This document shows positions 24,908 through 35,475 of a DNA stretch of 64,000 nucleotides, one piece after another. The position numbers were made by a program, and so were the translations under genes. The notes below the pieces were generated by a model. The model saw only the letters and a program-made list of their open reading frames with translations. It did no database searches and was not told the DNA's origin. Where the stretch lies: contig NC_064540.1 in the NCBI RefSeq assembly GCF_023856365.1, forward strand, positions 4,337,501-4,401,500, given 5' to 3'. Origin of the DNA: Brienomyrus brachyistius. Its lineage: Eukaryota > Chordata > Actinopteri > Osteoglossiformes > Mormyridae. Each line of letters starts with the position of its first letter. Within the stretch, counting starts at the first letter, position 1.

Positions 24908-25060
24908 TCATACAATTGACAAAGCAGGAACAGACATTCCTTGGAGCAACTGGTGTTAAGAGCCCTGCTCAGGGGCCCAAAGGTGACATCACTCTGCCGA
25001 CCCCGGGGTTTGTACTGGCAGTCTTCCAGTTATGCCAAACCTGCAAAACCACACAGCACC
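24908..25060 (-). repeat. tRNA-derived SINE, minus orientation
   Basis: On the minus strand: GGGTGCTGTGTGGTTT, then a box-B-like CAGTACAAACCCC, GGGTCGGCAGAGTGATGTCA, and GGGCCCCTGAGCAGGGCTCT-TAACACC. The same family occurs at 28441 and 52436 on the plus strand. No LINE-type tail is visible, so the 3' end is probably lost. Confidence 0.7.
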
Positions 25061-26502
25061 CACCTTATAAGTCATAATGATGCTATTTGAACATCCTGAC
25101 AGTCTGTGTATTATTGGTTGCAAGTCCCGGAAATCGGTATTGTTCTTCACATCATTAGTGAAACCAGTAACACGGACAAAGAAAAGTGTGGATTTCATTT
25201 GCACTGAAATCTATGGGTATTTTATCCTATACTGCCAATCCTCAGAGAAAGCAAACTAAAAACTGTCAGATATGCTACGCCAATCTGGCATGCATACGTC
25301 TGACCGTCTGCCTTACTTGGGACGACCGTAAAGTGTTATAGAGGATGCTTACTGCATTCACCATTCAAGTGGCTAGAAGTCTTGAAATAACTTGCCATTT
25401 TGCTGCTATGTAACAGCAGGAACAGGTTTGTTTACATGTGTCTCCCTTCAGGTTTGAAAAAAAGGGCCCAGGTTCACGGACAGGGAGGAAAAAATAAACT
25501 AGCGCAGATCTCATACATCAAAGCTGGATGGGGAAGGTATTGATGAGGCAGGATATTGCAGCTCTTAAGACTGGATGCTGGGGTACTGATGTAAAAACAG
25601 ATACAGATTTATACATACTGAGGAGGAAAACAGACAGGTGGAGGCAATCAATATGAGTAACCCCAGGACCCTGACTGCCTTTCTTTATACACACATGACC
25701 CGTTTTCACCTATTGAATAAGCATGTGGAGAGATCTCAGAGAGATCAATATACAACCGTGCCTCGATGACCTGTTTGTTTCAACAGGGTCCTAATTGCAT
25801 TTATTAAATAAAATGAACACAAACAAAACACAGTTTCAACTATTTGTTATAGAAATTAATTTACCGATTCCTGTTTCTAATAATAGCTTTAGGCCAACTT
25901 ATCTTTGTTAATTAACAATTTCCTTTTAATTGTGTAGTTCTGTGTAAATCCTGTTCAGTTTTCTAAGAAATACCAGCCAAATTTATATTTGTTACCCGTG
26001 TAACCCATGTCTGTTACACTGACAACTTGGAAACATTAGTGAGATTGAATAGTAGTTTGTCTGCTAGATTGTCACCTTATGTATAAAACAGATTATTTGT
26101 TGTGATGTCGTGTGACTATTGACCACCGAAACTCCTTAAAATGATACCAAAAAAAAAAGGTTTTCACAGCACATCATAATAAAAGTAAAATGATAGATGG
26201 GGGGGGGGATTTTAATCTGGGCTTTCTCATAAGTCACACTCCCCATATCATTATTGGTGACCGAAAAAACTTACGAGTCCTGAAGCAGTGCAATAAAGGA
26301 GATATTTGAATGGAGATGAAAGCAAGGGGAATGTTTCTGAATGGACCCATCAGAAATAATAAGCCATATAATTAACTGGGGGTATACATACAGCAGGCAG
26401 TATTCAAATCAGCTTGAGTTTATTACATGGCATTAACCTGATTTGTCATGTGGATTAGAAGCTAATTGACTGTAAGGGAAAGACAGCAAAAGGGAGAAGC
26501 AG
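25061..26502. other. Unannotated DNA
   Basis: AT-rich. A G-run lies at 26200-26209. No coding feature recognised. Confidence 0.45.
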
Positions 26503-26912
26503 GATCCATCCCTTCATTTTTCTAACTGCCTCTCCTGATCATGGTCAGAAAGAAGCCTGTCGCAGGCAGTATCGTGCCCAAGGCCACATGCACCCAGGAC
26601 GGGATGCCACTCCGTTACAGGTCACACAGCAATTTTGAGATGCCATCCATCCATCCATCCATCCATCCACATACTGCAGCAAGGGGTAGGCAACCCCAAT
26701 CCTGGAGTGCCAATATTCGGCAAGTTTTCTATCGTAGGATCACTTTGAGATCACAGTTAGCCTATTTGCATGTCTTTGGACTGTGGCAGGAAACCCGTGC
26801 AACACACAGAGAGCATGCAATCTGCACACATAGAACAGGGATGGGATTTAACCCCCCCCCCCCCCCCTCTTTGGAGGTATGAGATAACGGTACCACCCAC
26901 TGAGCTACCTGG
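26503..26912 (-). repeat. Old V-SINE interrupted by a tetranucleotide repeat and MITE-like fragment
   Basis: The V-SINE tail side starts near 26503. Its CATGCACCCAGGACGGGATG part is followed by (CATC)n at 26643-26669 and a GGGGTAGGCAACCCCAATCC-TGGAG fragment of hAT-MITE type. The V-SINE core resumes at about 26755 (TGCATGTCTTTGGACTGTGG). It ends in a degraded head near 26912. A C-run at 26852-26867 replaces the box B region. Confidence 0.6.
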
Positions 26913-27316
26913 AGACAATAGAGTGGAACTGATAAAGAACAGCTGCTGTAAAAATCTACTTTAAGGATGAGAGACTTGCTGGCAATGTTATCTCATGATG
27001 CTCCCTGCCAATCTGAACCACACTCTCCCCTTCACCGTCAAGAAATACCATCGCGTGTCATATCGGATCTGAAACCCTGCACATGGGACATTATCCAGAT
27101 TTACAGACAGCCTGAAAGTGTGAGAATGAACAAGCAGTACAGGGTTCTTAATGATGAGGTAGCAGACATACTCAGTATTCTCCTCCGGTTCACGGGCATG
27201 ATTTTTAGGATGGAAATTGGATAAACCCTTAGCAGATATCATCCGTTTTTGTGTTTTTTTCTGATCAACAAAGACGTGGAAGGTGGAGTTTGAGATAAAA
27301 TCACAGGTAGTAGATA
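26913..27316. other. Unannotated DNA
   Basis: No supported feature before the Tc1-like element. Confidence 0.5.
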
Positions 27317-27391
27317 GTGCACCAGTCAAAAGTTTGGACACACCTACCCTTAGACAGATTTATTTGCGCTACTACATTTTAGAGTAATTAT

Positions 27392-27750
27392 CCATCCATC
27401 CATCCATTTTCCAAACCGCTTATCCTATTGGGTCGCGGGGGGTCCGGAGCCTATCCCGGAATCAATGGGCACGAGGCAGGGAACAACCCAGGATGGGGGG
27501 CCAGCCCATCGCAGGGCACACTCACACACCATTCACTCACACATGCACACCTATGGGCAATTCAGCAACTCCAATTAGCCTCAGCATGTTTTTGGACTGT
27601 GGGGGGAAACCGGAGTACCCGGAGGAAACCCCACGACGACACGGGGAGAACATGCAAACTCCACACACATGTGACCCAGGCGGAGACTCGAACCCGGGTC
27701 CCAGAGGTGTGAGGCGACAGTGCTAACCACTGCACCACCATGCCGCCCCC
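27392..27750 (-). repeat. Young full-length V-SINE inside the Tc1-like element
   Basis: Perfect 12-bp target duplication TAGAGTAATTAT at 27380-27391 and 27751-27762. Minus-strand head GGGGGCGGCATGGTGGTGCA, box B GGGTTCGAGTCTCC, intact core, and (GGAT)n tail. It shares subfamily changes with the 61.4-kb copy (CAATAGGATAAG, CCATTGATTCC, CCCGTGTCGTC). Of the copies here it has the cleanest boundaries and is a good reference sequence. Confidence 0.95.
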
Positions 27751-27811
27751 TAGAGTAATTATAAAGACATCAAAACTATCAAATGACATATGGGGGACCA
27801 TACACTGAGTA

Positions 27812-28415
27812 CAGTACAATTCCGTTATAACGGACTTTATGAGATCTGGCAAAACAGTCCGTTATATCTGGAGTTGCTGTATGCCCAGAACACAACTACA
27901 GGACACCATTTACTCCTGCCACACTCCAGTAAACATACTTGTGGTATAGATTATTATATTATACATTAAATAATCCAGCTTTACCTGACTGTTATACCTG
28001 TACGGTATCATTCGTAACCTAGGGCTCATTGCTTACTGCATCCCTCAAGATGCAAGCGTGCCTGGTGATGGACAGCCTCACGGACCAATCAGTGATGCCT
28101 ACTGTTACGCCATGCCTATTTATAGAGCGTGACTATTAATAATCCCAACTATGTACCTGCACTGGATATCACTGGCAGTCCACGTGCCTTGTAGGCGGAG
28201 CCTGCATGTCCGTTTTAGTCGAACAAAACTACAGCTAAAAGCGGCCCTGGGGACCAAATTTTGTCCGTTATAAACAAAATTCCGTTATATGAGAGTTCGC
28301 TATATCCGATGCTTTTTCTGCATGTTCGTAAAGGCACACGGCCAGGACCAGCGGACCTCGTCCATTATAGACAATATTCCGTTATAAGCAAGTCCACTAT
28401 AACGGGATTATACTG
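27812..28415 (+). mobile_element. Pogo/Tigger-like MITE, 604 bp, TA-flanked
   Basis: Ends CAGTACAATTCCGTTATAAC and the inverse of CAGTATAATCCCGTTATAGT, each flanked by TA (27810-27811, 28416-28417). CAGT-starting ends with TA duplication fit Tc1/mariner, pogo/Tigger branch. There is no transposase ORF. It is homologous in the opposite orientation to 58636-59113, but about 125 bp longer through extra internal sequence. Confidence 0.85.
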
Positions 28416-28440
28416 TATTACACTTTGCAAATTACAAAAT

Positions 28441-28580
28441 TGTTGGGGGGGGGGGCAGCTCTGTGGGTTGGGACTCAGAAGGTTGCCAGTTCAAATCCCT
28501 GGGTCGGCAGAGTGACCCCACCACTGGGCCCTTGAGCAAGACCCTTAACCCTAATTACTCCAGAGACTGGCTGACCCTAC
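28441..28580 (+). repeat. tRNA-derived SINE fragment
   Basis: Head GGGGCAGCTCTGTGGGTTGG with a box B of GCCAGTTCAAATCCC, then GGGTCGGCAGAGTGACCCCA and TTGAGCAAGACCCTTAACCC. It stops where Tc1-like coding sequence resumes near 28580. A G-run of 10-11 nt precedes it. Confidence 0.75.
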
Positions 28581-28581
28581 T

Positions 28582-28722
28582 GTCTCCTGGGATGCTTTTC
28601 CAGTGCTGAAGGAGGTCCCACATGGGTTGAGCTCTCATCGTCTGCTTGTCCTTTACTCCTTGGTCAGACTCCTCCAAAAACACTCCTATTGTGTTTAGGT
28701 CAGGTGGCCAGGTCATGTGATG
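28582..28722 (-). pseudogene. Tc1-like transposase remnant, C-terminal segment
   Basis: The minus-strand translation contains HHMTWPPDLNTIG, then QPMWDLLQHWKSIPGD. These match the conserved C-terminal motifs of Tc1 transposases (PDLNPIE..., LW..L......IP). In the family this PDLNPIE segment carries the last acidic residue of the DDE/DDD catalytic triad. Here it reads PPDLNTIG, so that position is damaged. The helix-turn-helix and the first two catalytic Asp residues are missing, because the 5' terminal repeat sits only about 60 bp upstream. A SINE insertion abuts the 3' side. It is an inactive fossil. Confidence 0.82.
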
Positions 28723-28785
28723 CAGTACTCTATCACTCTCCTTTGTATGTGGCTTGACGTGTCCAAGCTTTTGACTGTGATTGTA

Positions 28786-29849
28786 TTTATATAAATTCAA
28801 ACAACACGAAACTATTAAACTATAGGTAAGCCTGCTAACAATTTACAGATATATGGTGAACAGAACATTTCACAAAAGATGCTAATAAAAGGTGTAACTG
28901 AAAATGAACCTTTTTAGAATAAGGTTTTTGCCTGTTTTTGAGGTATTTCTGAAGATGTAACTCCCTCTTAGGCGTGTGGTTGTCATTTCAGCTGGTGCAC
29001 ATAATTGCACATTGTTAGGAGTTATGAGTGTCAGGTCTGTTGTATTACGTTGTTTTTTGATTACGTGTGCAACTACAAACCTTCAGCACCACAATACCAT
29101 CTTAGGAAGGATAAAATGTGCTCGGAAACTGGGTTACTTTTAATCATGTTTGACTGGTCAGGTCTTCTTGCGTGGTCAGTGCTACACAACCTTATACATT
29201 TAGCTGCCACTTCCAACAGATTACACTGCAAGGAGTTTTCTGGTTGAAGGATTTTTGCCAGCACATTGTCCATTTCTCAACATGGCAACAATTAATCAGT
29301 TTTCCCACTGCTTAATACAATCTGGGGTTAGCCTTTGAGTATCTGCTACGCTGGGAAAAGTAATTGTATACATGTGCCTTTCTATTACTCAAAAATCCAT
29401 CATTCTGAATACAAATAAATGTCAATATGGCAATTGCCTCATTGTGGTCTGTGGCTCTTCTGGCAAAGCTGCACTGCTCCGCTTACCCTAGAAAATAAAT
29501 AAATAAGCTCAATCAGTGTTTATCATTTTGTCAAATACATCCTGAGCTAGGTTACCGAATGCCACTGTATATATTCTCACCAGAATTATGGATCTGGAAA
29601 GCTTTATGACTTTGCATATCCGTCAAAATCAATTTATTTTGAAATGACACGTTTGAAATGGGTCCAAAATAAGGATTTTAAATAAACTAACTTAAAGAAA
29701 TGGATTTTGCTATAAGCTGAACTAAGCATTTTAGGTACAAGTTGTTTGTTTTTGTTCTGAATTTTATATGACAATGCATTTCATAGTTTACACTGTATTT
29801 ATATATTTTACACTGTGCTGTAGTATTGCATTGCACAATGCTAACTATA
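28786..29849. other. Unannotated DNA
   Basis: No supported feature. Confidence 0.45.
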
Positions 29850-29851
29850 TA

Positions 29852-30075
29852 CAGTTAGGTATATATTTGGACAATGACATAATTTTTATCATTTGGGCTC
29901 TGCACACCACTCCAATGGATTAAGCATTGGAAATTAAGCAATTTCACTGTGATTGAATTGTAGACTTTCAGCTTTAACTGAAGGGGTTCAGCAAAAATAT
30001 CATATGAGCCGTTTACTGTAGGAATTACAGCCATTTTTATAGTTCCCGATTTATCAGGGGCTCAAAAGTAATTGG
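29852..30075 (+). mobile_element. 5' portion of a TA-flanked DNA transposon
   Basis: TA, then CAGTTAGGTATATATTTGGA, followed by words recognised from a widespread teleost repeat (GTAGACTTTCAGCTTTAACT, GGAATTACAGCCATTTTTAT, GGGGCTCAAAAGTAATTGGA). The opposite end was not found. The family resemblance is strong but I cannot name the superfamily with certainty. Confidence 0.6.
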
Positions 30076-31139
30076 ATACATAATGATTCTTTACATATGT
30101 TATTTATAATAAATTTGTATTTATTTCAAGTCTGTGCTTAAAAACAAAGAGCGTACAAAACTATTTTGATGAGAGTTCATATGATTTTGTGACCTTATTC
30201 TGGTCTGACCATATCCATAATATCTATGTCTTAAATGATGCATGGATGAACAAACATCACATTAAGTATGCAAATGCCCCACTCAGACTATAAAATAGAG
30301 GCATGTGGTTTTACGATTGAAGTGCAAATTTAGAAAACTGTAGTTTCTGTTTTTGAGAAGAAACTACCAATGGCCTAGCTTCTTCATCATATGTCACAGT
30401 ATTGTTCATGAATTTCTTTCGGAAACATCTCCTGCAGACTGAGTGAGTTTTGAAAATTTGCTCTTCAGTTGCTGTATTTATGAACCACAGCCAATACTTC
30501 AAGTTTGAACAAGGCTGTTTCCTCTAAAATCTTTCCTCCTTCATGTCAGTGAGGACAATGAGATATCTGTATAGACTCACACAAATACCATCAGTGCATC
30601 TGCCATGATGATAATAGAAAATTAATTCTGGACACATATCCTGCCGTCCTTTGCCTTTTTATACCTCATAGACAGCTTTTTTGCTGCATGCCACTCACAC
30701 CCTTAATGACTGAAATCCTGCTGCTGCAGGAAGGACCTGCCTTGATCTCTTGCTGCACTGAACGTCTTATTTTTGAGCACAGATTTCCATCTTTATGAAT
30801 CATCCATCGATAGTGTGCCTGGCCACAGAGTTGCACATGGGGCTTTACTGATTACACATGTGATGCTGTCGATTTCAGAATCATTACGGCAGGGTCTGAC
30901 TCTGTGTTACTGCAGTGAGGAATAATTTTGCAGTCATCAGTCATCATTTCGTCGTTTAGCTTTAGCCATATAACCATAATAAAGAGTATATTACCAGTTT
31001 TGTGTACTATGACTGATTTCAGAAAATCCTTGCCATTAAATGTGCTGTTCTAATTCAGTCGGATTAGAAGCCTGTCAGACTTCAGACGAAAATAGTAGTT
31101 TTTCAAGTACCTCTGCACTAAATCAATCTTGTTTTGCAA
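30076..31139. other. Unannotated DNA, possibly transposon body
   Basis: Could be the decayed interior of the element starting at 29852. No transposase motif recognised. Confidence 0.35.
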
Positions 31140-31436
31140 GGCTGAGTGTATTAAATCCTGCCTTCCATGTCCACCTGATTCTCCAGTCTCCTCCTTAGCG
31201 TGACCCTAATGAGTCACACCTGTTGCTTGTTGCCCCTCAGTAGTCTTGATATTTAAGCATCCCCAGTCCGGTCATTAATGCCAGCTCTCCTGTTGCGTGT
31301 GCCCATCCCAGAGTTAGTCTTCCCGTTTTGAACCCTTGCAGTCCTGTTTGTTTCCCTGCTTTTGTTTTGGTAATAAAAATTGTTTTCCTGAATGCCTGCC
31401 TTCGAGTCCTTCATCCCTCACAATGTGACAGAGTGA
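31140..31436 (+). repeat. LTR-like module A (promoter-like and polyA-like signals)
   Basis: TGAGTCACACCTGTTGCTTG, then the TATA-like word GATATTTAAGCATC, a T-rich stretch, the polyA-type signal GGTAATAAAAATTG, and an end near CACAATGTGACAG. Three other segments of this window have the same order of signals (32696-33090 minus, 35860-36395 plus, 63500-63909 minus). It is likely retroelement-derived. An LTR identity is inferred, not shown. Confidence 0.45.
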
Positions 31437-32695
31437 ACATCAAATGCCCTCTTCATGCTCTTTTATCATGAATTGTTTATATATTTTTCACCAGCAACAC
31501 ATGTGCAACTTAGAGATATTTACATGGAAAATAAAGATATTCTTTACATTGAGATTTATAATTCAGCATGCCACTTTACCAATAAGTTTTAACAAAGCAC
31601 TACACCGAACCCACAGACTAAACAGGATTGTAGATCAATGGATTAAAGCACAACAGGGAATAACACATTGAAATGCACCATATCTATTCCGAGACATAAA
31701 TTTCTTCAATTCCAGCTGGTTTCGTCATAACACAAACATCATTCCTGGCATGCACAGCTGCAGATTCATGTCCGCTACCTACACAAGGCCATCTGGAGGC
31801 GCGGATCAGCCCGGAGGGAAACACTTTAGGTGTGAATTGTTCAGCGGATCATGCGAAAGGAAGATCCACGGAGGAGGAGTAGATATCAAGGATATTTGAC
31901 ACAACAGAGAATCCTTGGCTTCTCTGGGGAAAATACTCTCACCAGATAGATCATCAGCCTACAGTCGAGGCTTTAGTAAATGATGGGGGAACAGGGGCTG
32001 TTCTACTGTCCAGGAGGAAACAAATACGGAAAAAGAACAAAGAATAGGGGAAACGGAACAAAGAATGGAGAAGAAAATGGACCAGAGAACGTAAAAGGAA
32101 ACAGAACATGGGCTTTAGGTGGAAAGCCAATTAAAGTGGCAGCATTAGTTTTATTCTTTCACAAAGCAATGCTCCCTCTGTGCAGAGGTTTCTTCCAAAA
32201 ACTTTCTGTTGTGGCAGTTTTCCAGTCTATCTCCTATTGTGCCTTTTGACATGTTTTTTTTTACCTCATTATTGGCTGCTTGGTTCTTCTGCTTGAGCTT
32301 CTGCCTTTCTCGGCTCTTTTCTCATACTTCTCAGCATCTCTCTACTCCAGTTTTACCGATGCATCAAATGCTAGTTCTGGTTTATTTCAAATTTCTCTCT
32401 GTCAGATATACCTGCATACCTGTTCTTCCAGATTGATTTAAAATGATGGGTCGATATTTCCAGCTTTTTCTCTCTTAAACTGCCCGGAGCTCATTTTATT
32501 TTATTTTTTTTCTTTTTGCAGCGTAACGCTTATGCACAGGTCTTGACAGTATTATATTTTGTGTTTTGCTGTACCTTTGCTCTTCAGTGTCCTGCCGCAC
32601 TGCAGCCCAGCTTGTTACTTTGCTGTCAGTAGGAGCGAACTGAACAAACACCAACTACTGTTATTCTCTGGTGCAAAAGTAATAATGTTGGTGTC
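31437..32695. other. Unannotated DNA
   Basis: Includes an A/G-rich stretch (31980-32110). No protein domain recognised. Confidence 0.45.
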
Positions 32696-33090
32696 ACACA
32701 ACAGGTAACTCTGGGAAGCACGTACTGCCGAGTCCACTGGGTTTTATTTGACTCGAGGCAAAAGGCAAAAAATCGGCAAGCAGGTTCTGGGAAGGGGTCA
32801 CTAAGCTTGAGGTCAGGGATGTCAGAGAGTTCAGTCCGAAAGGGAAGGCATGAGGTGAGAGTAGCACATGAAGAGGATCCGGGAAGAATGAGTACAAACT
32901 GGAACTATGACCGATGAGGGCTAGATGAAAGACAGGGAGAGATCGCTCAGTAAGTCGCTATATGGATCTACAATAACTATCTAACAAATAATCTACAAGG
33001 CAGTGCAGATCTTTAAGGGGCAGAGGCAGGTGTGACCATTTGCACTAATGAGCCTGCAAGCTCACAAAGGGGGCGTGGCAGATCGACAAA
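32696..33090 (-). repeat. LTR-like module B
   Basis: On the minus strand: GCCACGCCCCC, GGTCACACCTGCCTCTGCCC, CTTAAAGATC, then CAAATAAAACCCAGTGGACT and an end at TGTGTGACACC. The order and words parallel module A. Confidence 0.45.
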
Positions 33091-35103
33091 AGGAAATGAC
33101 ATCACAGGTTCTGGCATGTGTTTGAATTTGAAGTAAAAATATATATATATACATATACAAATTTTAGAATAATAGACGAGCAACCATAATACCCCCCCAA
33201 AACTTGGTCACCTGACTTCCCTTCCTGAGACAGCGATAACCCTGTTCCCCCCTTGGCTGCCATACACCATACTACCCCCATACGGATATCCTGTATTGTT
33301 TTAGGCACTTCCAGTTATCACCACATTGATCCCCTGATGAGAGGGTTGCAGTGAGCGTCCCTCTCTTCAAGGTCCTTGTTTTTGTCATGTCTTTGTATCA
33401 CTTATTGTTCGAGCCTCATTTAGCATTTGTGTTTTATGTTCGTTTGGCTGGTGCCTTTGTGCAAATCAGCATACAAGTCAGGGAGCAGTTGGGTTTTAGG
33501 GCTTTGTTCAAGGGGTCAATGCTGATACGATTTCTCTGCTGGCCCCAGGATTTGAGCAAATATCATTCTGAATATGGGCACAGATACGGAACCTACTGAG
33601 CCAAAACCAGAATAATCCGTGAGAGTTTTCATAGCTTGTTGAGATTCATCCTAAAAGCTGTCCTCACCTTCATTACTGAAACTCGTTGGAGCACTGCAAT
33701 ATCCATGAGGTGAATTTTTCAGTAGCTGGTTTTAAATATTAAATTGATATGTCCCTGCCAAGATTTGCCATAATTGTAACAGCCGAGTGTTAGATTATCC
33801 AAGTGGCGTTATTTTGAAACTCACCTCTTTCCTCATCCAAATACGTAATTTTCTTATTCTGAGCAGTAGTTATGTCACATCAGCCTCATGGAATGAAGAT
33901 TCACGGCAGACATTTTGGCAATGCAGTTCCCCTTCTTGTTATTCCAGTTGAGTTTTCCTGATTTTAGGATTTATTTTCTTGTTCGTTTATATTGCTATTT
34001 ATTTATCTTTGTTTTTATCAACGTTTCTGTAATCACTCCCCCCACCCCCCCCAAAAAAAAACAATTCGCTGTAGAGAGGATTAACCTGTGAGGCCTCAAT
34101 TAGCTAGCATTACCTGGTTCTAAATGTAGACATTAAACAAGCTGATATTAGGTATTCAAATTCCCAATTTTATAAAACAGAATCACATTACCCATTCCTG
34201 AATAAGATAGTTTGTCATATAAATAGATGAATCAAAATACGGTGAACTCAATGCGCAGGTAAAATAAATGATATGTTTTGAAAATATGTTTATGTCCCGA
34301 TTGAAAAATTCTTGGGAGGAGCAGTATTCAGCCAAACATTTCGAGTAGGGCTGAAACAGAGGAATTCTTTGAATGTGTTCCAACGGATAATGATGAAGCT
34401 ACACACATTCCACCATGGCAATCCAGCAAAACGCAGTTATCCTTATTCTCGCTCATTTGAATTCCTCAATTTGTTCTGAGCACAGTGATTGGACGTTGTT
34501 ACATCCGTTCAGGACAAACTGATCTGTGATTGTTATGTGATGCCTGGTCGTGGTGAGGGGTGAGTGGCGAGTTTGATCTGGAGAGGCAGTTGTTGATTAA
34601 AGTGATTTTGCTTAGCTCAATTCCCACATTCAGCGTCTCCTTAAGCACACAACAAACATTATATCACTGGCTGCGATAAGACGCCAGGATGCATCAGGAC
34701 AATAGGAAACGATATCATATGACTTCACTGAAGCTGCTTAAGGGAGTTGAAAGCCTAGGACAGCAATGTTCATGTACTATAATTGACTTTCTATGTCACA
34801 GAAGAAAATTTCATACAGTATATGTAATCCATGGCATTCAGTGACATCCACAGTACCTGCCATCAAAGGAGGCAATTCCCATGCTATGTATATCTAGATC
34901 ACAGAAAATGAATATTACAGATCCTTGAGAACATGAATTTACACAACAAAAAATGTCAAAAGCAGCATCCTGGATATCATAAAACGTGTGATATAAGGAA
35001 ATGCCACAAAAAAGCTTTTCAAGCACAAGAAGTAAATAAATAAACTGACGTATAGAAAGGCGTTTGACTTATGCTGATGAGAGAATCCTGCCCCTCCTCT
35101 ATT

Positions 35104-35104
<1 letters not shown>
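33091..35104. other. Unannotated DNA
   Basis: (AT)n/(ATAC)n at 33137-33156 and C/A-runs at 34037-34062. No gene recognised. Confidence 0.45.

Positions 35105-35105
<1 letters not shown>

Positions 35106-35133
<28 letters not shown>
35106..35133. repeat. (TG)n microsatellite, left of MITE
   Basis: Pure TG run directly followed by CGCGAGT and the MITE end. Confidence 0.95.
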
Positions 35134-35137
<4 letters not shown>

Positions 35138-35140
35138 AGT

Positions 35141-35422
35141 GGGTATACCTATCCTTATGGGGACACAATGTCCCCATAACGTGATAAATATCCGTTTTTT
35201 TTCCCCTTACGGGGACCGGTTTCCTGGTTCCCATAAGGGAATACTCTATTATATAAAAATCAGTGACTGCTATGAAAAAACTAAAAATGCAAAAACTCTT
35301 GTATTTTGCTTGGTTACTTAAGGTTATGGTTAGGGCAGGGTAGGGGTTAAGGTTGTCATAGTTAGTGTTAGCATTTTTCCCATAGAAGTGAATGAGCGGG
35401 CCCCATAAGGATAGGTATACCC
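35141..35422 (+). mobile_element. MITE with perfect 22-bp terminal inverted repeats, 282 bp
   Basis: Starts GGGTATACCTATCCTTATGG (plus GG). The last 22 bases are its exact reverse complement. A second, internal inverted word, TATGGGGACACAATGTCCCCATA, follows the left end. The right half carries GGTTATGGTTAGGGCAGGGT. No ORF. TG runs lie on both sides. Homologous in opposite orientation to 55545-55825. I recognise the fish repeat type but cannot assign a superfamily. Confidence 0.85.
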
Positions 35423-35424
35423 TA

Positions 35425-35427
<3 letters not shown>

Positions 35428-35458
<31 letters not shown>

Positions 35459-35472
35459 TATGTATGTATGTA
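35428..35472. repeat. (TG)n plus (TGTA)n microsatellite
   Basis: TG run passing into TGTATGTATG between two related MITE copies. Confidence 0.95.
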
Positions 35473-35475
35473 TAT

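Larger units (their letters stand above)
27317..28783 (-). mobile_element. Tc1-like deletion derivative hosting three nested insertions
   Basis: The terminal inverted repeats share CAGTCAAAAG.TTGGACAC near 27324 and 28776. Each is preceded by 8 bp and a TA (27315-27316, 28784-28785), as expected for Tc1/mariner. On the minus strand the first end leads within 60 bp into the C-terminal part of a Tc1 transposase, so most of the coding region was lost. Three later insertions lie inside: V-SINE (27392-27750), pogo-like MITE (27812-28415) and tRNA SINE (28441-28580). Confidence 0.85.

Noticed and set aside
27428..27712. Recurring similar ORFs at 7.2, 16.8, 24.6, 27.4, 51.3 and 61.5 kb
   Set aside because: They are the same V-SINE sequence translated in different frames. 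V-SINEs do not code for protein.
35320..35360. Telomere-like GGTTAGGG words
   Set aside because: They are short, irregular and part of the MITE body, repeated in its other copy. There is no TTAGGG array.
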